Assembly (NCBI GenBank): GCA_015058875.1
Contig: SVBN01000003.1
Span: forward strand, 1 to 64,000
DNA length: 64,000 nt
Direction: 5' to 3'
From: Erysipelotrichaceae bacterium
GTDB taxonomy: Bacteria > Bacillota_I > Bacilli_A > Erysipelotrichales > Erysipelotrichaceae
Position numbers and translations under genes: made by a program. The notes below the pieces were generated by a model. It ran no database searches, was not told the DNA's origin, and saw nothing but the letters and a program-made list of their open reading frames with translations. Below are positions 42,360-50,759 of this stretch, piece after piece (the first letter of the stretch is position 1; every line of letters begins with the position of its first letter).

Positions 42360-43349
42360 TTATTTCTTCTTGATATTCTTTCTGATATCGAGTGCGACAG
42401 CGACGACGATGACGATACCCTGAACGATGAAGTTGTAGTAAGGGTTGACACCGAGGAACTGCAGAACGATCTTCAGAAGTTCGAATACGAGAACACCGAC
42501 CAGGACGCCCGGAACAGTACCGATACCGCCGGTTGTGGAAACGCCGCCGATGGTGCATCCTGCGATAGCTTCAAGTTCATAGCCCTGACCCATACTTGCG
42601 GCAGCACCGCCGGACTTCGCAGCCAGCAGCCATCCTGCGATTGCATACATGATGCCTGCAGTCATATAGATCATCAGTGTTGTCTTCTTTGTGTTGACGC
42701 CGGATACTTCTGCCGCAACTTCGTTGCCGCCGATTGCATACATGTATTTGCCGTGTCTTGTCTTGTTGTACAGGAACCAGAAGAACAGTCCGAATGCCGC
42801 AGCTACGAACAGCAGATACGGCAGATGGAAGCCTTTGACATTACCGATTCTTCCCGTAATCAGCTTGATATAGGTATCGCGGAATCCGCCGATCGGCTGG
42901 GCATTTGTCAGAACAAGGCAGAGACCGTAAACGATCGTCTGTGTACCCAATGTTGTGATGAACGGAGGAACCTTCAGTCTGGAAATAATCAGACCGTTCA
43001 TACCGCCGATAACAGCTCCCAGAATGATCACAAAGATCAATGCAACAAACATGTTGAATTCCGGAAGATTCGGGAACAGACGGCCGGTATATTCCGCTCT
43101 CTGAACAAGAATACCGGAAAGGCATGCCGCAAGACCTACCTGACGGCCTGCGGACAGGTCGGTTCCCTTAGTGATCAGACAGCCGGAAACACCGAGTGCA
43201 ATGATGAAGCGGATTGCGGTATTGCTCATCAGGTTGCCGAAGTTGCTCCAGGAGAAGAAATTCTTTGTGGTAAAACCGACGATGATCGAAACGATCACAA
43301 GCATGACCACAATCGGGTTACCTTTAAAATACTCAATTACCTTTTTCAT
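42360..43349 (-). CDS. mglC: Mgl-type sugar ABC transporter permease
   Basis: This 329-residue membrane protein of the RbsC/MglC family has about 9-10 hydrophobic segments with GTDLSAGRQVGLAACLSG, PPFITTLGTQTIVYG, YAIGGNEVAAEVSGV and AIAGCTIGGVSTTGG. The long extra loops and RHGKYMYAIGGN favour MglC (beta-methylgalactoside/galactose/glucose) over RbsC. It is third of the operon after mglB and mglA. Confidence 0.87.
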   Translation of the reverse strand: MKKVIEYFKGNPIVVMLVIVSIIVGFTTKNFFSWSNFGNLMSNTAIRFIIALGVSGCLITKGTDLSAGRQVGLAACLSGILVQRAEYTGRLFPNLPEFNMFVALIFVIILGAVIGGMNGLIISRLKVPPFITTLGTQTIVYGLCLVLTNAQPIGGFRDTYIKLITGRIGNVKGFHLPYLLFVAAAFGLFFWFLYNKTRHGKYMYAIGGNEVAAEVSGVNTKKTTLMIYMTAGIMYAIAGWLLAAKSGGAAASMGQGYELEAIAGCTIGGVSTTGGIGTVPGVLVGVLVFELLKIVLQFLGVNPYYNFIVQGIVIVVAVALDIRKNIKKK

Positions 43350-43366
43350 GTTTATTAACCCCTTTA

Positions 43367-44881
43367 CTATGCTTCAAACTGTGTTGCCAGTGCCATGATT
43401 TTTTCCTGAGTGGCATCCTTGCCGTCAATGAATCCGGTCACTCTGCCGTCGCACATGACCATGATACGGTCGGACATGCCGATCAGCTCGGCCATTTCGG
43501 ATGAGATCATGATAATGCTCTTGCCCTGCTTTGCAAGGTCGGCAATGATCGTATAAATCTCATACTTGGCACCTACGTCAATACCTCTTGTCGGCTCATC
43601 CAGAATCAGCACATCCGGATTGTTGGCAAGCCATCTGCCGATCAGAACCTTCTGCTGGTTGCCGCCCGAGAGTGACTGGATCGGCGTCTTGCTGGAAGGC
43701 GTCTTGGTATTCATCGTCTTGATGTTTTCCTGAACCAGAGCTTCAATCTTCTTGTTGTTCAGAACGATACCATGCTCGACATACTGGTTCAGTGAAGCAA
43801 TTGAGATGTTGTCTGCCACAGACAGAACACCCAGGATTCCTGTACCTCTGCGGTCTTCCGTTAACATCGCTATACCGTTGTCAATTGCATCCTTCGGCTG
43901 CTTAATGGTTAATTCCTTGCCTTTATACTTCACAGTTCCGCTGGTCTTGGAGCGGATTCCGAAGATTCCTTCCATCAGTTCCGTACGCTGTGCACCGACC
44001 AGTCCGGCAACGCCCAGGATTTCTCCCTTGCGGACATTGAAATTGACATGGCGGAAACTCTTCGGGTTGATCGATGTGAAGTCTTCTACTTCAAACACCA
44101 CTTCTTCCGGAACATTAAATCGTTCAGGGTACAGGTTGGTCAGTTCGCGGCCGACCATCTTGGTAATAATGAAATCGGTTGTCAGACCTTTCGCTTCCCA
44201 GGTACCGATGTAATGACCGTCACGCATGATTGTGACTTCATCACTGATGCGCAGAATTTCATCCATCTTATGAGAAATATATACGATCGCAACGCCTTTC
44301 GCCTTCAGATCTTCTACGATCCGGAACAGTGCTTCTACTTCGTTCTGTGTCAGTGATGATGTCGGCTCGTCAAGAATCAGAACCCGGCAGTTTGCGGATA
44401 CCGCCTTGGCAATTTCCACCGACTGCATCTGTGAAACGCTGAGTTCACCGAGCTTCATCTTCGGATCGAAATCCATACGGACTTCCTTCAGCACACGTTC
44501 TGCATCACTGTACATCTTCTCATGGTCAACAACAGGAATAAATCCGAGCGCCTTCTTCATCGGATAGCGTCCCAGATAAATATTCTCACCGATTGTTCTT
44601 GCGGGAATCGGCTGCAGTTCCTGATGAACCATGGCAATTCCCTTTTCCAGTGCCTCGCTCGGATTATGAATTTCAACTTTTTCGCCATCAATGAAGATCT
44701 CGCCTTCATCCATGGTATAAATGCCGAACATACATTTCATCAAAGTTGATTTTCCGGCACCGTTTTCACCCATCAGAGCATGAACAGTACCCGGCTTCAG
44801 CTGCAGTTTGACATGATCAAGCGCAACGACACCAGGGAATGCCTTATAGACATCTTTCATCTCCAATACATATTCAGACAT
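43367..44881 (-). CDS. mglA: Mgl-type sugar ABC transporter ATP-binding protein
   Basis: This 504-residue tandem ABC ATPase has a first Walker A in MGENGAGKSTLM, a first signature LSVSQMQSVEIAKA, a second signature LSGGNQQKVLIGRWLA, and Walker B in ILDEPT (twice). The second Walker A is degenerate (GLVGAQRTELM), as usual in RbsA/MglA proteins. Start 44881 follows GGGGGC; the longer frame starts at 44899. It energises sugar uptake with the MglC permease. Confidence 0.88.
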   Translation of the reverse strand: MSEYVLEMKDVYKAFPGVVALDHVKLQLKPGTVHALMGENGAGKSTLMKCMFGIYTMDEGEIFIDGEKVEIHNPSEALEKGIAMVHQELQPIPARTIGENIYLGRYPMKKALGFIPVVDHEKMYSDAERVLKEVRMDFDPKMKLGELSVSQMQSVEIAKAVSANCRVLILDEPTSSLTQNEVEALFRIVEDLKAKGVAIVYISHKMDEILRISDEVTIMRDGHYIGTWEAKGLTTDFIITKMVGRELTNLYPERFNVPEEVVFEVEDFTSINPKSFRHVNFNVRKGEILGVAGLVGAQRTELMEGIFGIRSKTSGTVKYKGKELTIKQPKDAIDNGIAMLTEDRRGTGILGVLSVADNISIASLNQYVEHGIVLNNKKIEALVQENIKTMNTKTPSSKTPIQSLSGGNQQKVLIGRWLANNPDVLILDEPTRGIDVGAKYEIYTIIADLAKQGKSIIMISSEMAELIGMSDRIMVMCDGRVTGFIDGKDATQEKIMALATQFEA

Positions 44882-44944
44882 AATATTGCCCCCGTTCATT
44901 TCTATATGCAGTCCGGAATACGGACCTTTCTGAAAATGGAAATA

Positions 44945-44970
44945 AGGGGTAAGCCTGCAGGCTTACCCCT
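44945..44970 (-). repeat. Strong hairpin between mglB and mglA
   Basis: AGGGGTAAGCCTG (44945-44957) and CAGGCTTACCCCT (44958-44970) are perfect 13-base arms. Only a short T-rich stretch follows on the minus strand, so it is probably an mRNA-stabilising or partial-termination stem that raises binding-protein output over the ATPase and permease. Confidence 0.7.
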
Positions 44971-44987
44971 CAGATTACATCATTAGC

Positions 44988-46031
44988 TTATTTTGTAACC
45001 TTTACGTAGTCAACCCAGTAGTAGTTGTCGAGTGTTTCGCCGTTCAGAGCCTTGACAGCAACATCAACTGCAGTGTGGGACTGGCCGATATGGTCGTTCA
45101 GAACTGTACCTGTCATTGTACCGTTGTTGACCATTTCCTGGCATTCCTCAAGAGCATCAACACCGAGCAGATAGATGTCTTCGCCGACTGTACGGCCGGC
45201 AGCTGTGATAGCAGCAGCAGCACCGAGTGCCATAGCATCGTTGTTGCAGAAGATAACTTCAACAGCATCGCCATACTTTGTCAGAGCGTTAGCAGCGATT
45301 TCCTGACCCTTTGTCTGATCCCAGTTACCAACCTGATCGTCGAGGCATTCAACTTCGATTCCTGCGTCTGTCAGAGCTTTGATGGAGAATTCTGTACGAT
45401 ACTGAGCATCGATATTTTCCGGGTCGCCTTCGATCATGACATAGGAAACCTTGCCATCGCCGTTGATATCGCCATGATCAGGCAGTTCAGCAACGATTTC
45501 ACCCTGGAATGTACCGGACTGACGAGCGTCAGCGCCTACATAGCAGACTGTCGGATTGTTCAGGATTCCTTCATATGCTTCATCAAGTGTGTTTCCGTCT
45601 TTGTCATAAGCCAGCGGCTCACGGTTGATCAGAACCAGCGGAATGTCTGCAGCGACGATCTTGTCGATCAGAGCGTCTGCGGAAGAAGTCTGAACGAGGT
45701 TGAGGATGATAACATCCATGCCCTGTGTAATGAAGCCGTCAACCTGTTCTGTCTGAGTGGCCATGTCGTTCTTGCCGTCAGTCATTGTGATGTTGTACTT
45801 CACATTGTCTGTTTCCAGTGTCTTGAAGTAGTTTTCGATTTCCTGACGATACAGTGTCATGAAGTTGTCGTTGAACTGATAGATTGCAACGCCGACATTG
45901 TAAGTCTTAACGTCAGATGAAGCAGCCTCGGGTGCAGCTGTGCTGGAGCTGTCTCCGCCTGTTTCCGGTGCACCGCTGGAGCATCCTGCCAGGAGTGCAA
46001 GTGCAAGTAATGATGCAGCTAATTTTTTCAT
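44988..46031 (-). CDS. mglB: Galactose/glucose-type substrate-binding lipoprotein
   Basis: This 347-residue protein has a lipoprotein signal peptide with lipobox LLAGC at residues 18-22, then a serine-rich linker and a type-1 periplasmic-binding domain (NVGVAIYQFNDNFMTLYRQEIE, the MglB start). A DINGDGKVSYVMIEGD Ca2+-binding loop and CNNDAMALGAAAAI late in the chain are diagnostic of MglB. It captures galactose or glucose outside the cell. It is first gene of the operon behind two cre boxes. The start is set by GGAGGAAAG upstream. Confidence 0.9.
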   Translation of the reverse strand: MKKLAASLLALALLAGCSSGAPETGGDSSSTAAPEAASSDVKTYNVGVAIYQFNDNFMTLYRQEIENYFKTLETDNVKYNITMTDGKNDMATQTEQVDGFITQGMDVIILNLVQTSSADALIDKIVAADIPLVLINREPLAYDKDGNTLDEAYEGILNNPTVCYVGADARQSGTFQGEIVAELPDHGDINGDGKVSYVMIEGDPENIDAQYRTEFSIKALTDAGIEVECLDDQVGNWDQTKGQEIAANALTKYGDAVEVIFCNNDAMALGAAAAITAAGRTVGEDIYLLGVDALEECQEMVNNGTMTGTVLNDHIGQSHTAVDVAVKALNGETLDNYYWVDYVKVTK

Positions 46032-46076
46032 GTTACTTCTTTCCTCCAATAACATTTGTGCGTATCACGCAAAATT

Positions 46077-46106
46077 ATTATAAACACTATTTGAAAGCGT
46101 TTACAA
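46077..46106 (-). promoter_or_regulatory. mglB promoter with cre box 1 in the spacer
   Basis: On the minus strand TTGTAA (46101-46106), 18 bases, perfect TATAAT (46077-46082). The palindrome TGAAAGCGTTTACA on plus (46092-46105) fits the CcpA cre consensus and overlaps the -35 and spacer, so CcpA or a LacI-family protein would block RNA polymerase. Confidence 0.7.
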
Positions 46107-46158
46107 CAAAAAAACTTTAATTTTTTATTGAGGTTTACAAAAGTAACAAAATCGATTT

Positions 46159-46172
46159 TGGAAACGTTTTTG
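46159..46172 (-). promoter_or_regulatory. cre-like box 2 upstream of mglB
   Basis: TGGAAACGTTTTTG is a second cre-like palindrome about 55 bases upstream of the mglB -35. A second operator could permit looping or activation. Confidence 0.5.
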
Positions 46173-46264
46173 ACTGCCGGTCGGCAACAAAGCCCTGAAG
46201 GCAGATTTTTACAGGGTACGTGCAAATTTTCTTTTTTCTGTTTTCTTTTTTCACCGGTTTTATT

Positions 46265-46840
46265 TTATGCCGGTATTCCGGTCAGTGCGTAAGCAAAGGC
46301 ACCGATCAGACCGCTCAGCAGGATTGCCGGAACCGGGCTGATTTTCTTCTTCTGTATCAGAACCAGAAAGATCAGCGAAATGCATACGGCAATGATATTC
46401 GTATTCGGAAGACTGATATTTTTGAGTCCTCCCCACCAGGCATTGCCGGTCAGTTTCAGACAGGAAGAAAGAATCATCGCGACAACTGCCGGACGAAGGG
46501 ATTTCAATATACCTTTCACCAGATCCATTTCCCTGTACCTGTAATAAAACCAGGCCATTGCCATCACAATGAGCAGCGGTGCAGCGCAGTAGGAAAGCGT
46601 TGCGGCAAGCGTGCCGGGAATCCCGGCAATCCTTGTTCCGGTAAACGAAGCGATATTGATCCCGAGCGGTCCCGGCGTCATTTCGGATATGGAGATGATA
46701 TCCGTAAACTCACTGTCGGTAAGCCAGGCATTATCCGTTACCACACGGCTGCGTATTACTTCCATGGAAGCCATTCCGCCGCCGAAGCTGAACGCGCCGA
46801 TCAGGAAGAAGACACGGATCAATTGAAGGATGATATTCAT
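46265..46840 (-). CDS. Chromate transporter half-subunit (ChrA family), copy 2
   Basis: This 191-residue, roughly six-segment membrane protein has FFLIGAFSFGGGMASMEVIRS at the N-terminus, the ChrA consensus, and EMTPGPLGINIASFTGTR. Bacterial short ChrA proteins work as pairs encoded together, and this one overlaps the previous gene by ATGA. They export chromate or related oxyanions, although many pairs have unknown physiological substrates. GGGGGT precedes the ATG at 46840. Confidence 0.85.
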   Translation of the reverse strand: MNIILQLIRVFFLIGAFSFGGGMASMEVIRSRVVTDNAWLTDSEFTDIISISEMTPGPLGINIASFTGTRIAGIPGTLAATLSYCAAPLLIVMAMAWFYYRYREMDLVKGILKSLRPAVVAMILSSCLKLTGNAWWGGLKNISLPNTNIIAVCISLIFLVLIQKKKISPVPAILLSGLIGAFAYALTGIPA

Positions 46841-47418
46841 GACCGTACCCCCTTCATCTGAATCCATGTATAAATACCGCCGATAATTCCGCATCCGAGA
46901 ATCGCAAGAATTACGTCGACGCCGAATCCGATCACGGCAATGCAGGCTAATGCCAGCAGGATGTAATTCAGAATGCTTTTCTCTTTCAGCACATTGGAGG
47001 TCATGGAAATACTGACGGACATCAATACAGCGATCACGCCTGCCTGCATTCCCTTCAGCACCAGTGCCACGATCCGGTTGGAACGGAACTGCACATAAAA
47101 CATTGATATGATCGTCAGGATGATCATCGGCGGCGTGACTGTTCCGAGCACCGTCAGCAATGCTCCGGGCACACCGGCAATCCGGTATCCGATGATAATC
47201 GAGGAATTGACGGCCATGACGCCCGGACAGGACTGGGCGATGGCAATCAGGTCCATCATCTCGTCTTCATCGATCCATTTCAGCCGTTCCACAAATGTCT
47301 TCTGCAGCATGCTTATAATGACCGCCCCGCCGCCGAACGTCGTTGCCGAAATAATGAATGTTTCTTTGAATAATGTCAGGAATGTTCCGATATCTGTCTT
47401 TCTGTTTCTGTTCATCAT
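46837..47418 (-). CDS. Chromate transporter half-subunit (ChrA family), copy 1
   Basis: This protein of about 193 residues has LFKETFIISATTFGGGAVIISMLQ and LIAIAQSCPGVMAVNSSIIIGYR as in short ChrA proteins. The start is uncertain: a GTG at 47451 opens a longer N-terminus, while ATGs at 47418 or 47415 give the usual length; no site has a clear ribosome signal. It shares its upstream region with the divergent GntR-ABC operon. With copy 2 it makes the two-protein transporter. Confidence 0.83.
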   Translation of the reverse strand: MMNRNRKTDIGTFLTLFKETFIISATTFGGGAVIISMLQKTFVERLKWIDEDEMMDLIAIAQSCPGVMAVNSSIIIGYRIAGVPGALLTVLGTVTPPMIILTIISMFYVQFRSNRIVALVLKGMQAGVIAVLMSVSISMTSNVLKEKSILNYILLALACIAVIGFGVDVILAILGCGIIGGIYTWIQMKGVRS

Positions 47419-47544
47419 TGCAATCTTATTACACGGCGCTTCTTTTTTCACCTGTTTGACCCGGAGAACTTCCGAAATCGGATACAGCCGGTTGACATGC
47501 CGTATATACTGTGTATACTGTATATGTACAGGAGATGAACAGTT

Positions 47545-47925
47545 ATGGATATCTATATCGATAACCGGAGCGGGATTCCGATTTATACACAGATTTACAC
47601 ACAGATCAAAGACCAGATTATCAGTGGTGCGGTTTCAGAGGATGAACCGCTTCCTTCCATCCGCAGTCTGGCAAAAGATCTGCGCATCAGCGTGATTACC
47701 ACCAAACGCGCCTATGAGGAACTGGAGCGTGAAGGCTATCTGTATACGGTTGCCGGCAAGGGATGCTTTGCGGCAGGACGGAACAGCGACCTGATCCGGG
47801 AAGACAATCTCCGGAAGATCGAAGCGGATATGGAAGAGATCCGTTCTCTCGCCTCCGTCTGCTCTTTATCAAAAGAAGAAATACTTGAGATGTGGAATAC
47901 CATCTGGGAGGATACCAATTTATGA
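47545..47925 (+). CDS. GntR family (YtrA-type) transcriptional regulator
   Basis: This 126-residue protein has a short N-terminal GntR winged helix (SGIPIYTQIYTQIKDQIISGAV, PSIRSLAKDLRISVITTKRAYEEL) and only a short C-terminal tail, the YtrA subtype that controls an adjacent ABC exporter and often responds to cell-envelope antibiotics. It is first of a three-gene operon and overlaps the ATPase start (ATGA). A tandem IYTQ repeat at residues 12-19 is a curiosity. Confidence 0.87.
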   Translation: MDIYIDNRSGIPIYTQIYTQIKDQIISGAVSEDEPLPSIRSLAKDLRISVITTKRAYEELEREGYLYTVAGKGCFAAGRNSDLIREDNLRKIEADMEEIRSLASVCSLSKEEILEMWNTIWEDTNL

Positions 47926-48767
47926 ATGCAATCGAACTGTCCGGTGTTTCCAAATCATATCCGGAATTTCGTCTGAGTGACATCTCCCTGACCCTTCCCG
48001 CAGGTACGATCATGGGACTGGTCGGTGAAAACGGTGCCGGCAAGTCGACACTGTTCCGCCTGATCCTGGGGATGCAGACAAAAGACAGCGGAGTCATCAG
48101 TGTTCTCGGAGAAAAAGATCTGAGACAGCATCCCATGATCAAAAACGACATCGGCGTCGTGATGGATGATGTCAATCTCCCCGCATTCCTCAGCATTTTC
48201 GAAACCGGAAAAATTCTTGCAAAAATATACAGCAACTGGGATCAGGAGCTGTTCGAGCAGATGATCCGGAAACTGAACATCCCGGAGAATACAAAATTTA
48301 CCGAACTGTCCCGCGGCAATAAGATGAAGGCCGGATTTGCCTGTGCCTTTGCCCATCACCCGAAGCTGCTTCTGCTGGATGAAGCTACCAGCGGTCTCGA
48401 TCCGGTTGTACGCGACGACATTCTGGATATCCTGATGGATTTCACCAGACAGGAAGATCATTCCGTTCTGATTTCTTCCCACATCGTTTCCGATCTGGAG
48501 AAAGCATGCGACTATATCGCCTTCCTGCATCAGGGAAAACTGATCATGGTGGAAGAAAAGGACACAATACGTGAAAACTTCGGCAGGATGCACTGCAATG
48601 CGCAGGAACTTTCAAATATTCCCCATGAAGCCATTGCAGGTCTCAGAAGAAATCCCTATGGTGCCGAAGTCATCGTCCGCAGAGATATGGTACCGGATTC
48701 TGTCTCCCTGCAGGCAGTGGATATCGAAGAACTGTTTGTATTTATGGTAAAAGGAGAAACCTTATGA
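47922..48767 (+). CDS. ABC transporter ATP-binding protein (BcrA-type)
   Basis: This 281-residue ATPase has Walker A GLVGENGAGKSTLFR, signature LSRGNKMKAGFACAF and Walker B LLLLDEATSGLDP. Start 47922 is set by the ATGA overlap with the GntR gene. With the small permease next to it, it forms an exporter of the YtrBC/BcrAB type. Resistance or envelope-stress function is inferred from the regulator type. Confidence 0.85.
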   Translation: MNAIELSGVSKSYPEFRLSDISLTLPAGTIMGLVGENGAGKSTLFRLILGMQTKDSGVISVLGEKDLRQHPMIKNDIGVVMDDVNLPAFLSIFETGKILAKIYSNWDQELFEQMIRKLNIPENTKFTELSRGNKMKAGFACAFAHHPKLLLLDEATSGLDPVVRDDILDILMDFTRQEDHSVLISSHIVSDLEKACDYIAFLHQGKLIMVEEKDTIRENFGRMHCNAQELSNIPHEAIAGLRRNPYGAEVIVRRDMVPDSVSLQAVDIEELFVFMVKGETL

Positions 48768-49384
48768 AAGGCCTGTTCTATAAAGATATGATCATGCTGG
48801 TGAGAGCATACCGGATGTATCTGTTAATGTCGATCTTCTTCATTATTCTCGGATGCGTCCGTCCGGACAATTCCTTCTGGGCAGTCTACGGAATCTTCTT
48901 TATGAGCACGCTTGTATCCACGCTGATCTCGTTCGATGATCAGACAAAGTGGAATTCCTACTGCGACATTCTTCCGCTGAAAAGAGCGGATGCGGTCACG
49001 GAACGATATCTGTTCTCGATTGCACTGAACTGTGTTCTGATCGTTCTGTTTGTGATTCTCGGCTTTGCATTGCGTCAGCTGGACTCATCCACTGTGCTGA
49101 TCTCAGCCGCAGGAATGTTTGTATTTGCGGCGCTTTCCGCCGCCATATCCATGCCGATCTACTTTAAATTCGGTGCCCAGAAGGGCCAGCTGGTCCGGAT
49201 GATTGTCATTGTCGCCATGGTCTTCTGCGGAATGATGATCATCAATTTTGCCAATCCGGTGATGGAAGCTCTGGCTTCCCGCAGCGCGCTGCTCCTTCCT
49301 GCCTGCGCAGCTGCTGTCATGGCCATTTATCTGCTGTCATGGAAGCTGTCCGTCCGGATCTGCGAAAACAGGGAAGTGCTGTAA
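48764..49384 (+). CDS. ABC-2 type membrane permease
   Basis: This 206-residue protein has six hydrophobic segments and FDDQTKWNSYCDILPLKRADAVTERYL, the N-terminal signature of the small ABC-2 permeases paired with YtrA-type regulators. It overlaps the ATPase by ATGA and is the last gene before the terminator at 49429. Confidence 0.85.
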   Translation: MKGLFYKDMIMLVRAYRMYLLMSIFFIILGCVRPDNSFWAVYGIFFMSTLVSTLISFDDQTKWNSYCDILPLKRADAVTERYLFSIALNCVLIVLFVILGFALRQLDSSTVLISAAGMFVFAALSAAISMPIYFKFGAQKGQLVRMIVIVAMVFCGMMIINFANPVMEALASRSALLLPACAAAVMAIYLLSWKLSVRICENREVL

Positions 49385-49411
49385 AAAAGAAAATATCCGG
49401 AAACCCGGATA
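49384..49411 (-). terminator. Intrinsic terminator of the ceramidase-like gene
   Basis: TATCCGG (49394-49400) pairs with CCGGATA (49405-49411), and the minus strand continues TTTTCTTTTTT. Confidence 0.72.
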
Positions 49412-49428
49412 CTCTCAGTGATTCTCTC

Positions 49429-49454
49429 AAAGGTGCCGTGTGCACCTTTTATTT
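49429..49454 (+). terminator. Intrinsic terminator of the GntR-ABC operon
   Basis: AAAGGTGC (49429-49436) pairs with GCACCTTT (49442-49449) around a 5-base loop and is followed by TATTT. Confidence 0.65.
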
Positions 49455-50664
49455 ATGCGACTTTGGCACAGAGGAATTCCGTGATATCCTCCGGGGTTCC
49501 CGGCGCAATATTTGTTGCGGCGCTTTCGAAGCTCTTTCCTGTCTCTTCTTTGTTGTAGAGATAACCGACGGAATAGTTGGAGTATCCCCAGAATACCGGG
49601 CACTTCACAGGCATTGCCGCTTTGATCTGCAGGCCGAAGCAGCTGAACAGCTCCGCCGGCATGGTACAGATTTCAATATCTCCCATGCGGATAATGACGC
49701 CGTTCAGATCCAGAACAAACGTTCCGCCGTCCGGTTCCATCAATGCATGTTCCAGTGCGGAATTGAATACACGCTTAAGATCCGCCGTCTTCGCATTTTC
49801 GATCTGTGTGCGGATGTTTTCAATCTGGGCATGACGCTCTTCGGGAGTTGTGACAAATGTCTTCAGATACTGATATTTTTCCACCGTCACATTATGGACC
49901 TGCAGTTCTGTTTCTTCCGTCTTCATGTCCATTCTGCTCAGCAGTCCTTCTCCGACACGGATCAGTTCCTCATAGGTATTGCCCTGTCTGGTGCATCTGT
50001 TGGACATATCGCCTGCCGCTCCCAGCATGACAACCGGATAGACGCCGTATCTTTTTTCAAGACCTCTGCAGAGATATCCTCCGAGATCCGAATTCATGGA
50101 ACGGGTATTCTGGAAATTCACAACGGTGGAATGGCAGGCATAAATCAGTGCCAGGCCCTTTGTCTCTCCCGCATTGTTTCTGAATTCCAGCAGCCGGATG
50201 CCCATATCCCCGGTCTTTTCCAGTCCGTTGCGGTTGGAATAATAACCGGACGCATCATAATCCTTTGCGAATACGGACACTTCCTCCGCCTTCAGTTTTG
50301 CGCACCTCTCCGCGCCGTCCAGCAGTCTGTCGCTCAGGAATGCATCATACGCCCTGTCGGAACCTCTTTCGTAATTGCCGAGCCGCGGCGCACTGTGAGA
50401 ATGCGTATATCCGATATTGATGTTTTCCACGGGGATATTCATCTTCTTCGAGATTCTTTCACGGACGCCGTCCGAAAACTCCTTCGACATTCCGATGACA
50501 TCCATGGACATCAGAAGCAGTCTTGTTCCGTCGCATTCCAGAAGAAGAATACTTGCATACTGTTCATCCGCGATGTCTTCTGCCCAATGGCCGTTCGGCA
50601 TCATCGGCGGGAAGAACCGTCCGCGGGGTGTGATTATTGTTTTTAACTGTGCAGCTTTCAGCAT
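49453..50664 (-). CDS. Neutral-ceramidase-like N-terminal domain protein
   Basis: This 403-residue protein of the alkaline/neutral ceramidase-like superfamily has INIGYTHSHSAPRLG with the zinc-binding histidines around residue 90, YACHSTVVN, NSDLGGYL and VVMLGAAGDMSNR. It has no signal peptide and lacks the C-terminal immunoglobulin-like domain of true ceramidases. Such standalone bacterial proteins are of unknown substrate and may act as amidases on other N-acyl compounds. The 95-bp space to the phosphatase gene contains its promoter region. Confidence 0.72.
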   Translation of the reverse strand: MLKAAQLKTIITPRGRFFPPMMPNGHWAEDIADEQYASILLLECDGTRLLLMSMDVIGMSKEFSDGVRERISKKMNIPVENINIGYTHSHSAPRLGNYERGSDRAYDAFLSDRLLDGAERCAKLKAEEVSVFAKDYDASGYYSNRNGLEKTGDMGIRLLEFRNNAGETKGLALIYACHSTVVNFQNTRSMNSDLGGYLCRGLEKRYGVYPVVMLGAAGDMSNRCTRQGNTYEELIRVGEGLLSRMDMKTEETELQVHNVTVEKYQYLKTFVTTPEERHAQIENIRTQIENAKTADLKRVFNSALEHALMEPDGGTFVLDLNGVIIRMGDIEICTMPAELFSCFGLQIKAAMPVKCPVFWGYSNYSVGYLYNKEETGKSFESAATNIAPGTPEDITEFLCAKVA

Positions 50665-50759
50665 AAAATCATGCCTCCTTCCCGCACACTATATCAGTCT
50701 GTGTTTACAACAGGACGTCAAATAAGCATGGCATGGAAATCCATTCGGCGGCAGACAGT

